Source of the DNA: CBDESM01 sp965242485
Lineage (GTDB): Bacteria > Chloroflexota > Dehalococcoidia > Bin125
Length of the DNA: 64,000 nt
NCBI GenBank assembly: GCA_965242485.1
Contig: CBDESM010000003.1
Coordinates: 248,001 to 312,000, forward strand
Direction of reading: 5' to 3'
Shown here: positions 45,456-54,863 of the stretch, piece after piece
Numbering within the stretch: position 1 is the first letter of the stretch
How the letters are laid out: every line of letters starts with the position of its first letter
Program-made: the position numbers and the translations under genes
The notes under the pieces: model-generated
What the model saw: the letters and a program-made list of their open reading frames with translations, nothing else
The model's database searches: none
Told to the model about the DNA's origin: nothing

Positions 45456-46634
45456 ATGGAACTCCGATTCTCCGAGCAAGAGGAACAGCTGCGCGGCGAA
45501 GTCCGCTCCTTCCTGCTGGACAACATCCCGGCGACCGAAGGAACGGACGGGATCGGCCAGACCCGCACCGACGAGGACTTCGAGAACGCCAAGGCGTTCA
45601 ACGCCAAGCTGGCCGAACGCGGCTGGATCGCGCCCGCCTGGCCCAAGGAATACGGCGGCCTCGGCGCATCGATCACCGAGCAGATGGTCTTCAACGAGGA
45701 GTTCGGCTACCACGGCGCGCCCGACACCGGCACCCGCGGCTTCGGCGTCGGCATGATCGGCCCGACCCTGATCATCCACGGCTCCGACGACCAGAAGGCC
45801 GAGTACCTGCCCAAGATCACCTCCGGCGAGCACATCTGGTGCCAGGGCTACTCGGAGCCCGGCTCCGGCTCCGACCTCGCCTCGCTCCAGACCCGCGCCG
45901 TGCGCGACGGCGACGACTACATCATCAACGGCCAGAAGATCTGGACCTCCGGCGGCCACCGCGCCAACCAGATGTTCTGCCTCGTCCGCACCGACCCCGA
46001 CGCGCCCAAGCACAAGGGCATCTCCTTCCTGCTGATCGACGACATCAAGGGCACGCCCGGCCTCTCGATCCGCCCGCTCGTCAACATGGCCAACCGCCAC
46101 CACTTCAACGAGGTCTTCTTCGAGGACGTCCGCGTGCCCGCGCGCAACCTGATCGGCGAGGAGAACCGCGGCTGGTACGTCGGCATGACCCTGCTCGACT
46201 TCGAGCGCTCCGGCATCGGCACCACCGCCTCGCAGCGCAAGACGCTGGAGGATATGGCCGGCTACCTGCAGAACGGCGGCTCGCACAAGCGCGGGGACTA
46301 CCGGCTCGGCCTCGCCGACCTCGTCGTCGCCAACAACGTCGCCAAGTACCTCGGCTACCGCATCGGCCACATCCAGGCCTCCGGCAACGTGCCCAACTAC
46401 GAGGCCTCGGTGATCAAGATCTTCCAGTCCGAGCTGGGCCAGCGCATCTACAACTACGGCATCAGCATGCTCGGCCTCTCCGGCCAGCTGATCCCGGAGG
46501 AGCCGACCGCCCCTTGGAGCGGCGACATGCCCGAGCAGTACCTGCTCGCCGTCCCCAGCACGATCTACAGCGGCACCAACGAGATCCAGCGCAACATCAT
46601 CGCCACCCGCGGCCTCGGCCTCCCCAGGTCCTAG
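45456..46634 (+). CDS. acyl-CoA dehydrogenase
   Basis: This 392-residue FAD flavoenzyme oxidises an acyl-CoA at the alpha-beta bond. Typical segments are GWIAPAWPKEYGGLGAS, WCQGYSEPGSGSDLASL, YIINGQKIWTSGG and STIYSGTNEIQRNIIATRGL at the C terminus. Chain-length preference cannot be read. ATG at 45456 is preferred over the TTG at 45450 because GGAAGGA lies upstream. The enoyl-CoA hydratase at 47982 could act on its product. Confidence 0.93.
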   Translation: MELRFSEQEEQLRGEVRSFLLDNIPATEGTDGIGQTRTDEDFENAKAFNAKLAERGWIAPAWPKEYGGLGASITEQMVFNEEFGYHGAPDTGTRGFGVGMIGPTLIIHGSDDQKAEYLPKITSGEHIWCQGYSEPGSGSDLASLQTRAVRDGDDYIINGQKIWTSGGHRANQMFCLVRTDPDAPKHKGISFLLIDDIKGTPGLSIRPLVNMANRHHFNEVFFEDVRVPARNLIGEENRGWYVGMTLLDFERSGIGTTASQRKTLEDMAGYLQNGGSHKRGDYRLGLADLVVANNVAKYLGYRIGHIQASGNVPNYEASVIKIFQSELGQRIYNYGISMLGLSGQLIPEEPTAPWSGDMPEQYLLAVPSTIYSGTNEIQRNIIATRGLGLPRS

Positions 46635-46664
46635 GCCGCGGGCGCAAGGAAGCAGAGGAGCAGC

Positions 46665-47621
46665 ATGAATGTCACCTTGGCCCTCCTCTGCGACTCCGCG
46701 AACGTCACCGCCGACGGCAAGCTGAACATCCTCGGCCAGTTCGACCAGATCGCGGCCCCGGCGTTTCCCACGCTGCATCCGCGGATGTGCTTGGCGCTGC
46801 AGCTCGACTCGACGCTGTCCGGGGAAGGCCGGCAACGACGGCTCGCCGTCCGGCTGCTGAACGCGGACGGGTACCCGATCGGCGAGGTCTGCGGATCGCT
46901 CGATATCGCCGATGCGCGCCGGCCCGGCGAGTCGGCGTCCTTCCCCGCCGTTGTCCCGCTCCCTGCCCTGACCCTGCCCGAACCCGGCGACTACTCGCTG
47001 GAAGTCGCGATGGACGGCTGCGAACCCCGCAGCATCAGCCTGCTCGTCACTTGCGCCGATTCCGACTCGAAGGCGAGCGCGGCGGCCGATCACGCGGCCC
47101 CGCTTGATGCCGGCTGCACCTTCCGAATGTCCGAACGCTGGGGGGTGTTCGACGAGATCGACCCCGACACGGCGTATTTCTGGACACGCGAATGGCAGGC
47201 CGGCGAACGCGAGGCCGATGAAGATATCCGCGAGGGCCGCGTGATCTCGTTCGTCAATCTGGGGTGGGAGGAGATACAGAGCATGGCGATGGAACCTCAG
47301 CCGACATTCACACGCGATGGACCGGGACTGAAGGCGGCTTTCGATTTCGTGGGGTTGGAGGTTCGCCATTGTGAGCGTTGCGGCCGGCTTGAGTACCGCG
47401 GCGGTGAGGCGATCAACATCCAGTACTACAGCTCGCTTGATGATGATCCTGCGGCTGACTGTGGCGAGTGGCGGGTCTTCTGCCGGGACTGGGAGCAAGA
47501 ATGGGTGAAGTCCCAGTTTGGGAAACGGTTCTGCGCCGACGATGGCAACAGCTACTACTGGCTTGATGACGAGCACTGGAGTGATGCACTTCGCTGGGTG
47601 GTCGGCCGTGGCGGCCGCTGA
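46665..47621 (+). CDS. DUF6941 protein fused to antitoxin-like and Cys-rich segments
   Basis: This 318-residue protein has three parts. Residues 1-130 resemble DUF6941 (VTLALLCDSANVTADGKLNI at 3-22). Residues about 160-200 contain WTREWQAGEREADEDIREGR, typical of small antitoxins paired with RelE/YoeB-type toxins. Residues about 210-318 hold cysteines at 236, 239, 266, 273 and 290 (CERCG) and look like a separate metal-binding or structural domain. The toxin gene follows after 14 bases. GAGGAGC precedes the ATG. The fusion is unusual; an independent antitoxin would normally be about 70-90 residues. Confidence 0.68.
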   Translation: MNVTLALLCDSANVTADGKLNILGQFDQIAAPAFPTLHPRMCLALQLDSTLSGEGRQRRLAVRLLNADGYPIGEVCGSLDIADARRPGESASFPAVVPLPALTLPEPGDYSLEVAMDGCEPRSISLLVTCADSDSKASAAADHAAPLDAGCTFRMSERWGVFDEIDPDTAYFWTREWQAGEREADEDIREGRVISFVNLGWEEIQSMAMEPQPTFTRDGPGLKAAFDFVGLEVRHCERCGRLEYRGGEAINIQYYSSLDDDPAADCGEWRVFCRDWEQEWVKSQFGKRFCADDGNSYYWLDDEHWSDALRWVVGRGGR

Positions 47622-47635
47622 CTTCAACGACCTAC

Positions 47636-47917
47636 ATGAAGACGCCGACCGCGCGGTTCACCTCGCGCTTCGAACGACAGCTGAAGAAGAAGCGGAGGTC
47701 CGATCGGCGTCTTGCCGACGCCGTCATCCGAACAGTTGAGTTGGTGCTTACCGAGCCAGCCAATCCAGGGCTGAACCTCCACAAGGTCGACCGAGAAAAC
47801 AACATCTGGGATGCCTACGTCACTCGCGCGATCCGCGTGACCTGCCAGCGCGACGGCGATGTCGTGATCTTCCGCAACAACTGCCGGCACGACATCATCG
47901 ACCGCGGGCAGTGGTGA
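47636..47917 (+). CDS. RelE/YoeB-type toxin
   Basis: This 93-residue basic protein has the RelE-superfamily layout: ARFTSRFERQLKKKRRSDRR at the start and a C-terminal strand region IFRNNCRHDIIDRGQW, whose Arg/His residues are candidates for mRNA cleavage. It is probably a ribosome-dependent RNase balanced by the antitoxin-like part of the preceding fusion protein, 14 bases upstream. No clear ribosome site precedes the ATG, so translation may depend on coupling. Confidence 0.75.
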   Translation: MKTPTARFTSRFERQLKKKRRSDRRLADAVIRTVELVLTEPANPGLNLHKVDRENNIWDAYVTRAIRVTCQRDGDVVIFRNNCRHDIIDRGQW

Positions 47918-47981
47918 ACCGCCTCCGCCGCACCGAGCGGCTACCGTATCGGCGTGTTCGCGCCGTGAACGGAGGCTGCTG

Positions 47982-48776
47982 ATGACCGACGCCCAACCGC
48001 CCTTGCTCTACGAGAAATCGCCCGCGGAACGGCGGGCGGTGATGACCTTCAACCGGCCCGAGCGGATGAACGCGATGTCGCCCGAGCTGCAGGAGCTCCA
48101 GCGCGACGCCATCGCCGACTTCAACTCCGACCCCGACCTGTGGGTGCTGATCGTGACCGGCGCGGGCGAGCGCGCCTTCTCCGCCGGGGCCGACCTCGGC
48201 TCGACCATCCCCAACATGTCCGCGCGCACGCGCGAGCAGCCGCTGCGGGTCTCCGACACCCGCGTGCTGCACGACGTCCACAAGCCCGTCCTCGCCGCGG
48301 TCAACGGTTACTGCATCGCCGGCGGCCTCGAGTTCATGCTCGGCACCGACATCCGCGTCGCCGCCGAGCACGCCGAGTTCGGCTTGCAGGAAGTGCGCTG
48401 GGGCATCGTCCCGATCTCCGGCTCGCACATCCGCCTGCCGCGCCAGATCCCCTGGTGCTGGGCGATGGAACTGCTGCTCACCGGCCGCCGCCTGAGCGCG
48501 CGCGAAGCCCTCGCCTGCGGCCTGATCAACCGCGTCGTCCCGATGGACGAGCTGATGCCGACCACGCACGGCATCGCCGATCTGATTTGCGCCAACGGAC
48601 CCCTGGCCGTCCGCACGGCCAAGGAGATCGCCGTCCGCGGCGCGATGGGCATGTCCTGGGAGCAGGCTTGGAGCCTCGAATCCCTGCTCGGCGCACGCGC
48701 GTTCGGCAGCGAGGACGCGATCGAAGGCCCCAAGGCGTTCATGGAAAAACGCCCGCCCGAATTCAAGGGCCGCTGA
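47982..48776 (+). CDS. enoyl-CoA hydratase/isomerase family protein
   Basis: This 264-residue crotonase-fold enzyme has the CoA-binding oxyanion segments GERAFSAGADLG and AVNGYCIAGGLEFMLGTDIR, then FGLQEVRWGIVPISGS, with Glu in the usual catalytic area, and ALACGLINRVVP. It probably hydrates enoyl-CoA, though the family also contains isomerases and hydrolases. GGAGG precedes the ATG. Confidence 0.92.
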   Translation: MTDAQPPLLYEKSPAERRAVMTFNRPERMNAMSPELQELQRDAIADFNSDPDLWVLIVTGAGERAFSAGADLGSTIPNMSARTREQPLRVSDTRVLHDVHKPVLAAVNGYCIAGGLEFMLGTDIRVAAEHAEFGLQEVRWGIVPISGSHIRLPRQIPWCWAMELLLTGRRLSAREALACGLINRVVPMDELMPTTHGIADLICANGPLAVRTAKEIAVRGAMGMSWEQAWSLESLLGARAFGSEDAIEGPKAFMEKRPPEFKGR

Positions 48777-48794
48777 CCGCGCCGCGCCGTTCCG

Positions 48795-49709
48795 ATGGGC
48801 GTCGCCGGCCGGACCGGACTCCGCCGCGTCAGAGCTGCGCTCCTGCCGCTCATCGCGGCGCTGCTGCTGCTGGCCGCAGCCGGCTGCACCGACGCGCCGC
48901 CCGCCGCGTCGCCGCAAGCGGAGCTGCCGCCATTCTCCGTGCATGCCCGGGCGACGACCCCGACGGAACGGATGGCGCTGCTGCTGGCTCCGGCGCACAT
49001 CACGCTGCACGGTTCGACGATCCGCTACACCGGCGTCATCAACGGGGAAAACGCGAGCGCCCTGCTCAATCGCGCGCGCCGGGCGCCGGAGCCGATCGAT
49101 ACGCTGGTGATCAACTCGCTCGGCGGCCAGACCACCGCCGGCAAAACCATCGGCAACTGGGTGCACGAGAACGGCATCACCGTCGCGGTGCACGACGTCT
49201 GCTACTCCTCCTGCGCCAACTACATCTTCACGGCCGCGCCGCGCAAGATCATCCGCGACGGCGCGATCGTCGCTTGGCACGGTTCCGAACAACAGGTGCA
49301 CTACATCGCCGAGGCGCTCGGCCTGAGCATCGAGGAGTACGCGGATCGAGAGATAGAAGAACAGATCGACCAGCGCGAAGCAGAGCGCGGGCAGACCTAC
49401 AGCGAGGAAGAGCGCGAGGACCTGCGCAACGGCAGCTGGGCGACTGCCCTGCGCGCGTTCCTGCTCTCCGACGACGGCTCGGAGCAGAGGTTCCTCGACG
49501 AGATCGGCGTGCAGGTCGAGGCGCTGGTCTACGGGCTGATGCGCGGGCGGTACGACATCTACCTCGACAGCGAATCAGCGGGCTGGACCTTCGGCATCGA
49601 CGACATGGCGGCATTCGGCATCGGCGAAGTGACCTACGAGGGCAAAGGCGAATATCCGAGCGCCGCGGCGGCGGAACAGTACTTGGTGCTGCTCTTCGAG
49701 CTCGACTGA
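48795..49709 (+). CDS. lipoprotein with ClpP/crotonase-like serine peptidase fold
   Basis: This 304-residue protein begins with a lipoprotein leader whose box LAAAGC places the lipidated cysteine at C31. LVINSLGGQTTAG (104-116) is the oxyanion-type strand, and HDVCYSSCANYIFTAAP (133-149) carries a candidate nucleophile at S139 within the CYSSC segment. The fold resembles ClpP/signal-peptide-peptidase-like serine hydrolases found as periplasmic proteins of unknown role. No Lys or His partner can be assigned with confidence. Confidence 0.78.
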   Translation: MGVAGRTGLRRVRAALLPLIAALLLLAAAGCTDAPPAASPQAELPPFSVHARATTPTERMALLLAPAHITLHGSTIRYTGVINGENASALLNRARRAPEPIDTLVINSLGGQTTAGKTIGNWVHENGITVAVHDVCYSSCANYIFTAAPRKIIRDGAIVAWHGSEQQVHYIAEALGLSIEEYADREIEEQIDQREAERGQTYSEEEREDLRNGSWATALRAFLLSDDGSEQRFLDEIGVQVEALVYGLMRGRYDIYLDSESAGWTFGIDDMAAFGIGEVTYEGKGEYPSAAAAEQYLVLLFELD

Positions 49710-49811
49710 TTTTCGCCCCGATCGGTCCCGCCCGCCGGCGCGGCCATATCATCCGAACGGTGGCGCAGGCATCCACGCGCTCGCGCTCCGGGATTCGGGA
49801 AGGAAACGCCG

Positions 49812-50774
49812 ATGCCCAAGATCGTCCAAGCGGTCGCGATTGAGGACGACCTGCACGAGAAGCTCGCCGCCGCCGGCGAGGTCGCCGTCGTGCCGCCCGG
49901 TTCGCCGCGCGCCGACCTGATCGCCGCCTGCGAAGGCGCAGACGGCATCCTGCTCAACCCGATCATCAAGGTCGACGAGGAGCTGCTCAACGCCGCGCCG
50001 GAGCTGAAGGTGGCGGCGACCACCTCCGTCGGCTTCGACGCCTTCGACATCCCCTTCCTGACCGAGCACGGCGTGGCGCTGTGCAACACGCCGCGCGTGC
50101 TCAACAACGCGGTGTCGGACCTCACCATCGCGCTGATGCTGATGCTCTCGCGCGGGCTGATGCAGTTCGAGGCCTACTCGCGCTCGGGCGCCTGGGGACG
50201 GCGCGAGCCGCAGCCGGCGCTGGCGCACGACCCGCAGGGCAAGACGCTCGGCATCATCGGCTTCGGGCGGATCGGCCGCGAGGTCGCCCGCCGCGCCTCC
50301 GCCTTCGACATGAACTTGATCTGGTACGACGTGTTCGACCAGGCGCCCGCCGACGCGCCCCCCGCCGAGCGCGTCGAGATGGACGACCTGCTCCGCGCCG
50401 CCGACTTCGTCACCGTCCATACCGACCTCAACAACAGCAGCCGCCACGTGATCGGCGCGCGCGAACTCTCGCTGATGAAGCCGAGCGCCTACCTGATCAA
50501 CACCAGCCGCGGCCCGACCGTGGACCAGAAGGCGCTGCAAGCCGCGCTGGAGTCGGGGCAGATCGCCGGCGCCGGGCTCGACGTGCTCGAACAGGAGCCG
50601 CCCGACCCGGACGAGGAGATCGTCAAGCTGCCCAACGTGATCACCTTCCCGCACATCGGCACCGCGACGGAAGAAACCCGCCGCTTCATGCGCGAGATGG
50701 CCGTCGAAAACCTGATCAGCGTGCTCGAGGGCCGCGAGCCCCCCGCCATCGTCAACCCGGCCGTGCTCGGCTGA
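49812..50774 (+). CDS. D-isomer-specific 2-hydroxyacid dehydrogenase
   Basis: This 320-residue NAD(P)-dependent dehydrogenase has the nucleotide loop GIIGFGRIGREVARRA (147-162), ALCNTPRVLNNAVSD, YLINTSRGPTVDQKAL with the substrate-binding Arg, and the proton-shuttle histidine in FPHIGTATEET. It could reduce glyoxylate, hydroxypyruvate or a related 2-oxoacid. GGAAGG lies upstream of the ATG. It precedes the first sulfatase. Confidence 0.92.
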   Translation: MPKIVQAVAIEDDLHEKLAAAGEVAVVPPGSPRADLIAACEGADGILLNPIIKVDEELLNAAPELKVAATTSVGFDAFDIPFLTEHGVALCNTPRVLNNAVSDLTIALMLMLSRGLMQFEAYSRSGAWGRREPQPALAHDPQGKTLGIIGFGRIGREVARRASAFDMNLIWYDVFDQAPADAPPAERVEMDDLLRAADFVTVHTDLNNSSRHVIGARELSLMKPSAYLINTSRGPTVDQKALQAALESGQIAGAGLDVLEQEPPDPDEEIVKLPNVITFPHIGTATEETRRFMREMAVENLISVLEGREPPAIVNPAVLG

Positions 50775-50849
50775 ACGCCACGCCCGCGCACCCGCAGGGC
50801 CGTCCCGGCAGCGGCTAGCCTGCGCCCATGCGAGCGGAAGGTGGGTGCG

Positions 50850-53111
50850 ATGCCTGAGACGGAAGCATTCGGCGGACGGATCGGGCGGACGTTGCAGGAG
50901 TCGGCCGCATGGTGGCCGGAACCGCCCGATCATGGCGACCGCCCCAACGTCGTCGTGATCCTCTTCGACGACCTCGGCTACTCGCATTTCGGCTGCTACG
51001 GCTCGACCATCGCCACGCCCAACATCGACGCTCTCGCCGGCGGCGGCCTGCGCTTCACCAACTTCCACGTCACTCCGATGTGCTCGCCGACCCGCGCCGC
51101 GCTGCTCACCGGCCGCAATCCGCACACCGTCGGGATGCGCGCCATTGCCAACTTCGACAGCGGCTTCCCCCACCAGCGCGCCCGCATCACCAGCCGCGCC
51201 GCCACCCTCGCCGAGATGCTCGGCGCCGAACGCTACGCGACCTATGCCGTCGGCAAGTGGCATCTCAATCCCGTCGAGGAGGCGTCCGCCGCCGGCCCGT
51301 TCGACCATTGGCCGCTGCAGAAGGGCTTCGATCGCTTCTACGGCTTCCTCGGCCCCGAAACCGATCAGTTCCATCCCGAACTGACCTACGACAACCATCA
51401 CATCGACCCGCCGGCGGCCCCGGACGACGGCTACCACCTCACCGAAGATTTGGTCGACCGCGCCCAATCCTTCCTGCGCGATCACCAGTCGATCCGTCCA
51501 GAGCAGCCCTTCCTGCTCTACTTGGCGTTCGGCGCGACCCATGCGCCGCACCAAGCGCCGGCGGAATACATCGACCGCTATCGCGGCAAATTCGACAAGG
51601 GTTGGGACGCCGTCCGCGAGGAGTGGTTCGCGCGCCAGCTCGAACTCGGCATCATCCCGCAGGACACGCAGCTCGCGCCGCGCAACCCCGGCGTCGAGCC
51701 TTGGGCCGAACTGTCGGACAACGCGCGGCGCTTCATGGCGCGGCTGCAGGAAACCTTCGCCGGCTTCCTCGAACATACCGACGCCGAAATCGGCCGCTTG
51801 GTCCGCTACCTCGACGAGTCGGGGCAGCTCGACAACACCTTGCTGCTCATCCTCGCCGATAACGGCGCGAGCCAGGAAGGCGGCCCGCAGGGCGTCTCCG
51901 ATTCCGAACGCTCCTTCAACCAGCTGCCCGACGATCTCGACGAGGTGCAGTCCCGGCTCGACGAGATCGGCGGGCCGCGCAGCAATCCCAACTTCCCCTG
52001 GGGCTGGGCGCAGGCCGGCAACACCCCGCTCCGTTGGTACAAGCAGAACACGCACGGCGGCGGCGTCCGCGTCCCGCTGATCGCCCATTGGCCGCAAGGC
52101 ATCTCCGACCGCGGCGGCATCCGACGCCAGTTCCATCATGTGACCGACATCGTGCCGACCGTCCTCGACGTGATCGGCTCCGAAGCGCCCGCCGAGCATC
52201 GCGGCGAGCCGCAGATCCCCGTCGCCGGCTCCAGCCTCCTCTACGCGTTCGATCAGCCCGATGCCGACTCGAGCCGCCGCGTGCAGTATTTCGAGCACTT
52301 CGGGCACCGCGGCATCTGGATCGACGGCTGGAAGGCCGTCACCTGGCACCCGCGCGGGCAATCGTTCGATGAGGACGAGTGGGAACTGTACGACCTCGCC
52401 ACGGATTTCTCGGAGACCAATAACCTAGCCGCCGAACAGCCGGAACGCCTGCGCGAGATGATCGATGCTTGGTGGGTCGAAGCCGGCAAGCACGGCGTGC
52501 TTCCGCTCGACGACCGCACCGGCGAACTGCTCGCCCCGTCCCAGCAGCCCGGCGGACTGCACGAAACCGGACGCTACAGCTACAAGCATCCGATCTCGCA
52601 TCTGCCCAGCGATATCGTTCCGCCGCTCGACGGCCACTCGTGGACGATCTCGGCCGATATCGAACGCAGCAGCACCGACGATGAAGGTGTCATCATCGCC
52701 TATGGAACACTGTACGGCGGCTATAGCTTCTACATCCAAGCCAACCGCTTGCACTTCCACTATAACGCGCTCGGCTCCCACACCGATATCGCCGCCGAAA
52801 CCGAACTCCCCGCCGGCCGCTGCACCGTCTCGGTATCGATGCAAGGCAACGGCATCCGCCGCCCCGGCAACGCGACGCTGCACCTCGACGGCGAACAGAT
52901 CGGCAGCGGCACGATCCCGATGCAGGTCCGCAGCCACCTCGCCCGCGGCGGCGACATCGGCGCCGACCGCCTCTCCCCCGTAGCCGACACCTACACCGCC
53001 CCCTTCGAGTTCACCGCCAAAATCCACCAAGTAGACGTGGGGATCCAACGCGGGCGGACCACGCCGGCCGACGCCGAAGCGCGGGCCCGCGCCGTCTTGA
53101 GCCGGCAGTAG
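50850..53111 (+). CDS. arylsulfatase-type sulfatase 1
   Basis: This 753-residue alkaline-phosphatase-fold enzyme hydrolyses sulfate esters. The formylglycine site MCSPTRAALLTGR has C78, metal-binding aspartates lie in VVILFDDLGYSHFGCYG (D40, D41), GKWHL follows, and LADNGASQEGGP supplies the second metal ligands. A C-terminal domain from about 600 is beta-rich, LamG-like (GHSWTISADIERSSTDDEGV). No signal peptide is seen, so it may act inside the cell or be exported otherwise. ATG at 50850 is chosen over the GTG at 50841. Highly similar to the sulfatase at 56580. Confidence 0.93.
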   Translation: MPETEAFGGRIGRTLQESAAWWPEPPDHGDRPNVVVILFDDLGYSHFGCYGSTIATPNIDALAGGGLRFTNFHVTPMCSPTRAALLTGRNPHTVGMRAIANFDSGFPHQRARITSRAATLAEMLGAERYATYAVGKWHLNPVEEASAAGPFDHWPLQKGFDRFYGFLGPETDQFHPELTYDNHHIDPPAAPDDGYHLTEDLVDRAQSFLRDHQSIRPEQPFLLYLAFGATHAPHQAPAEYIDRYRGKFDKGWDAVREEWFARQLELGIIPQDTQLAPRNPGVEPWAELSDNARRFMARLQETFAGFLEHTDAEIGRLVRYLDESGQLDNTLLLILADNGASQEGGPQGVSDSERSFNQLPDDLDEVQSRLDEIGGPRSNPNFPWGWAQAGNTPLRWYKQNTHGGGVRVPLIAHWPQGISDRGGIRRQFHHVTDIVPTVLDVIGSEAPAEHRGEPQIPVAGSSLLYAFDQPDADSSRRVQYFEHFGHRGIWIDGWKAVTWHPRGQSFDEDEWELYDLATDFSETNNLAAEQPERLREMIDAWWVEAGKHGVLPLDDRTGELLAPSQQPGGLHETGRYSYKHPISHLPSDIVPPLDGHSWTISADIERSSTDDEGVIIAYGTLYGGYSFYIQANRLHFHYNALGSHTDIAAETELPAGRCTVSVSMQGNGIRRPGNATLHLDGEQIGSGTIPMQVRSHLARGGDIGADRLSPVADTYTAPFEFTAKIHQVDVGIQRGRTTPADAEARARAVLSRQ

Positions 53112-53121
53112 CCGGCCGGCG

Positions 53122-54195
53122 TCAGCGCAACTGCGGAGCGACTTCCGTGGCGAAGCGCTCGTTGGCTTCCGAATCGGGCTGGGAGGGGTCGAGCGGGCCG
53201 CCGCGCAGGATGAAGCGGTCGATGCCGAGCTCGATCAGCTCGCCGATCCGCTGGACGCAGTAATCGGGCGGGCCGAAGACGCCGAACGCGCGCCCGAAGT
53301 CGGCGGTCACGGCGGCCGCTTGGGCGCTGCCGGGGCGGCCGTGCTCGTGCATGTCGTAGGCGTCGTGGATGTTGCGCAGGACCTGCTGCTGCGAATCGCT
53401 GGCGGGGCCGACGATGGTGCCGTACATGTTCGAGAAGCGGGCGAACAGCGAGACCTGCGATTCGCCGATCCGCAGCGCCTGCTCCGGGTCGTCGTGCACG
53501 GCCAGCGAGATGTAGGCGGCGTAGGGCATCTCCGGCGCCAAGCCGGCCTCGCGTCGCGTCTCGCGGGCCAGATCCATGCCCCAAGTGAGCCGCTCGATGT
53601 CCGCGCCGACGTTGAAGCTGATCCGGTCGGCGTGCCGCGCGGAGGCGGCGATCACGCGCGGGCCGGTCGCCGCCACGTCGACGGGCACTTTGGGCCCGGA
53701 GTGGCGCATCCAGCGGATGCGGCTGGCCTCCGGCGTGTCGGCGAGGCCCAGCGCTTCCGCGCCCGCGTCGCCGCCCGACGAGTCGAAGGGCACCTCCTCG
53801 TCGCGCAGGTAGCCCTGCAGCTGTTCGAGGTAGCGCTCGAACGGGCCGACGGCGTGCGGGGCGAGGCCGAGGTGCGCGAGCGCGGAGTCGCCGCGCCCGA
53901 TGCCGAGGTGCGCGCGCCCGCCGCTCTCGGCCTGGATGCTCGCGATCGCGCCGGCGGTCACGGAAGGATGGCGCGTATAGGAGTTGGTCACGCCGGTGCC
54001 GAGCTGGATGCGCGTCGTCGCGTGGGCCGCGAGCCCCATCGCCACGTAGCAGTCGCCGGCGAGGTTCTGGCTGTCGACGTAGACGATCCCGTCGTAGCCG
54101 AGCTCCTCCGCCCGCACGGCCTGCTGGACCCCGTTGAACATCCCGTTCGCCATGTTCGCCGGCGTCCCCGCCCCCATCGTCCAAAACTCAGCCAT
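53122..54195 (-). CDS. LLM-class flavin-dependent oxidoreductase, F420-type
   Basis: This 357-residue TIM-barrel protein belongs to the luciferase-like monooxygenase/MER superfamily: YDGIVYVDSQNLAGDC, TRIQLGTGVTNSYTRHPSVTA, GRAHLGIGRGDSALAHLG and VDVAATGPRVIAASARHAD. Members of this shape often use F420 rather than FMN. GGAGGG precedes the ATG. It is convergent with sulfatase 1, with ten bases between stops. Substrate unknown. Confidence 0.88.
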   Translation of the reverse strand: MAEFWTMGAGTPANMANGMFNGVQQAVRAEELGYDGIVYVDSQNLAGDCYVAMGLAAHATTRIQLGTGVTNSYTRHPSVTAGAIASIQAESGGRAHLGIGRGDSALAHLGLAPHAVGPFERYLEQLQGYLRDEEVPFDSSGGDAGAEALGLADTPEASRIRWMRHSGPKVPVDVAATGPRVIAASARHADRISFNVGADIERLTWGMDLARETRREAGLAPEMPYAAYISLAVHDDPEQALRIGESQVSLFARFSNMYGTIVGPASDSQQQVLRNIHDAYDMHEHGRPGSAQAAAVTADFGRAFGVFGPPDYCVQRIGELIELGIDRFILRGGPLDPSQPDSEANERFATEVAPQLR

Positions 54196-54320
54196 CGTTC
54201 CACCCTCCGCTGATCGCCGTCACATGCGTGCAAGGCGATGCTAGCCATCTCGCCGCGCCTGCGGGTCCAGCGCGCAGCGGTGTCGGGGTCGTTCGCAGCC
54301 GCGCCGTAGGCTGTGCGGGC

Positions 54321-54863
54321 ATGGATGATGGTGAACTGGGCGCGGGGCGGGACGGGCAGCCGATTGAGATTGCGGTTCAGCAGGCGCTGTTCGTCTACGG
54401 GGACCTGCGGGGCAAGCTGGATGCGCAGCTCGAGGCGGCGGATCGGCTGGACCGGAAGCTGGGGACATCGATCGGACTGAGCGGGGCGATGATCACGCTG
54501 TTCGTGGCGGCAATCGTGGCCGTCTATGGCGCGACGGGATCGGCGGAGTTCCTCGCGGACTTGGCGGTGATGATCGCGGTCACGGGCTCGATCTTCCTCG
54601 CGAATCTGGTCATCACGATCTACGCCTATGCGTTCTTGTCGAATTGGAGCGTTGCGCCGGAAACTGCGGACCTTGTGCGACACGGGGCAGACGACGACTT
54701 GATCCATCTCATTGATTGGGCATCAAGCGCGGTACGCAGCGCGATTGCCGCCAATCAGGCTCCACTCGCGGGCAAGCGCACGCTGACGACAGGGTCGCTC
54801 GTGCTGGCGGGGGCAACCGCCGCATCCGTCGTCATTTCGGCGATCGTGGCGGCGTTCGCTTGA
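54321..54863 (+). CDS. small three-helix membrane protein, family unknown
   Basis: This 180-residue protein has an amphipathic N-terminal helix with heptad-like spacing (YGDLRGKLDAQLEAADRLDR), two adjacent membrane helices (about 49-69 and 79-104), a soluble loop, and a third helix at 156-179. The frame is open upstream but the ATG at 54321 begins a sensible protein. The layout recalls 2TM effector-type proteins of conflict systems, but no motif proves that. Its 3' end overlaps the convergent repeat-protein gene by 32 bases. Confidence 0.6.
   Translation: MDDGELGAGRDGQPIEIAVQQALFVYGDLRGKLDAQLEAADRLDRKLGTSIGLSGAMITLFVAAIVAVYGATGSAEFLADLAVMIAVTGSIFLANLVITIYAYAFLSNWSVAPETADLVRHGADDDLIHLIDWASSAVRSAIAANQAPLAGKRTLTTGSLVLAGATAASVVISAIVAAFA

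Noticed and set aside
45254..45694. Minus-strand frame across tRNA-Gly
   Set aside because: The tRNA folds perfectly and the frame has no protein features.
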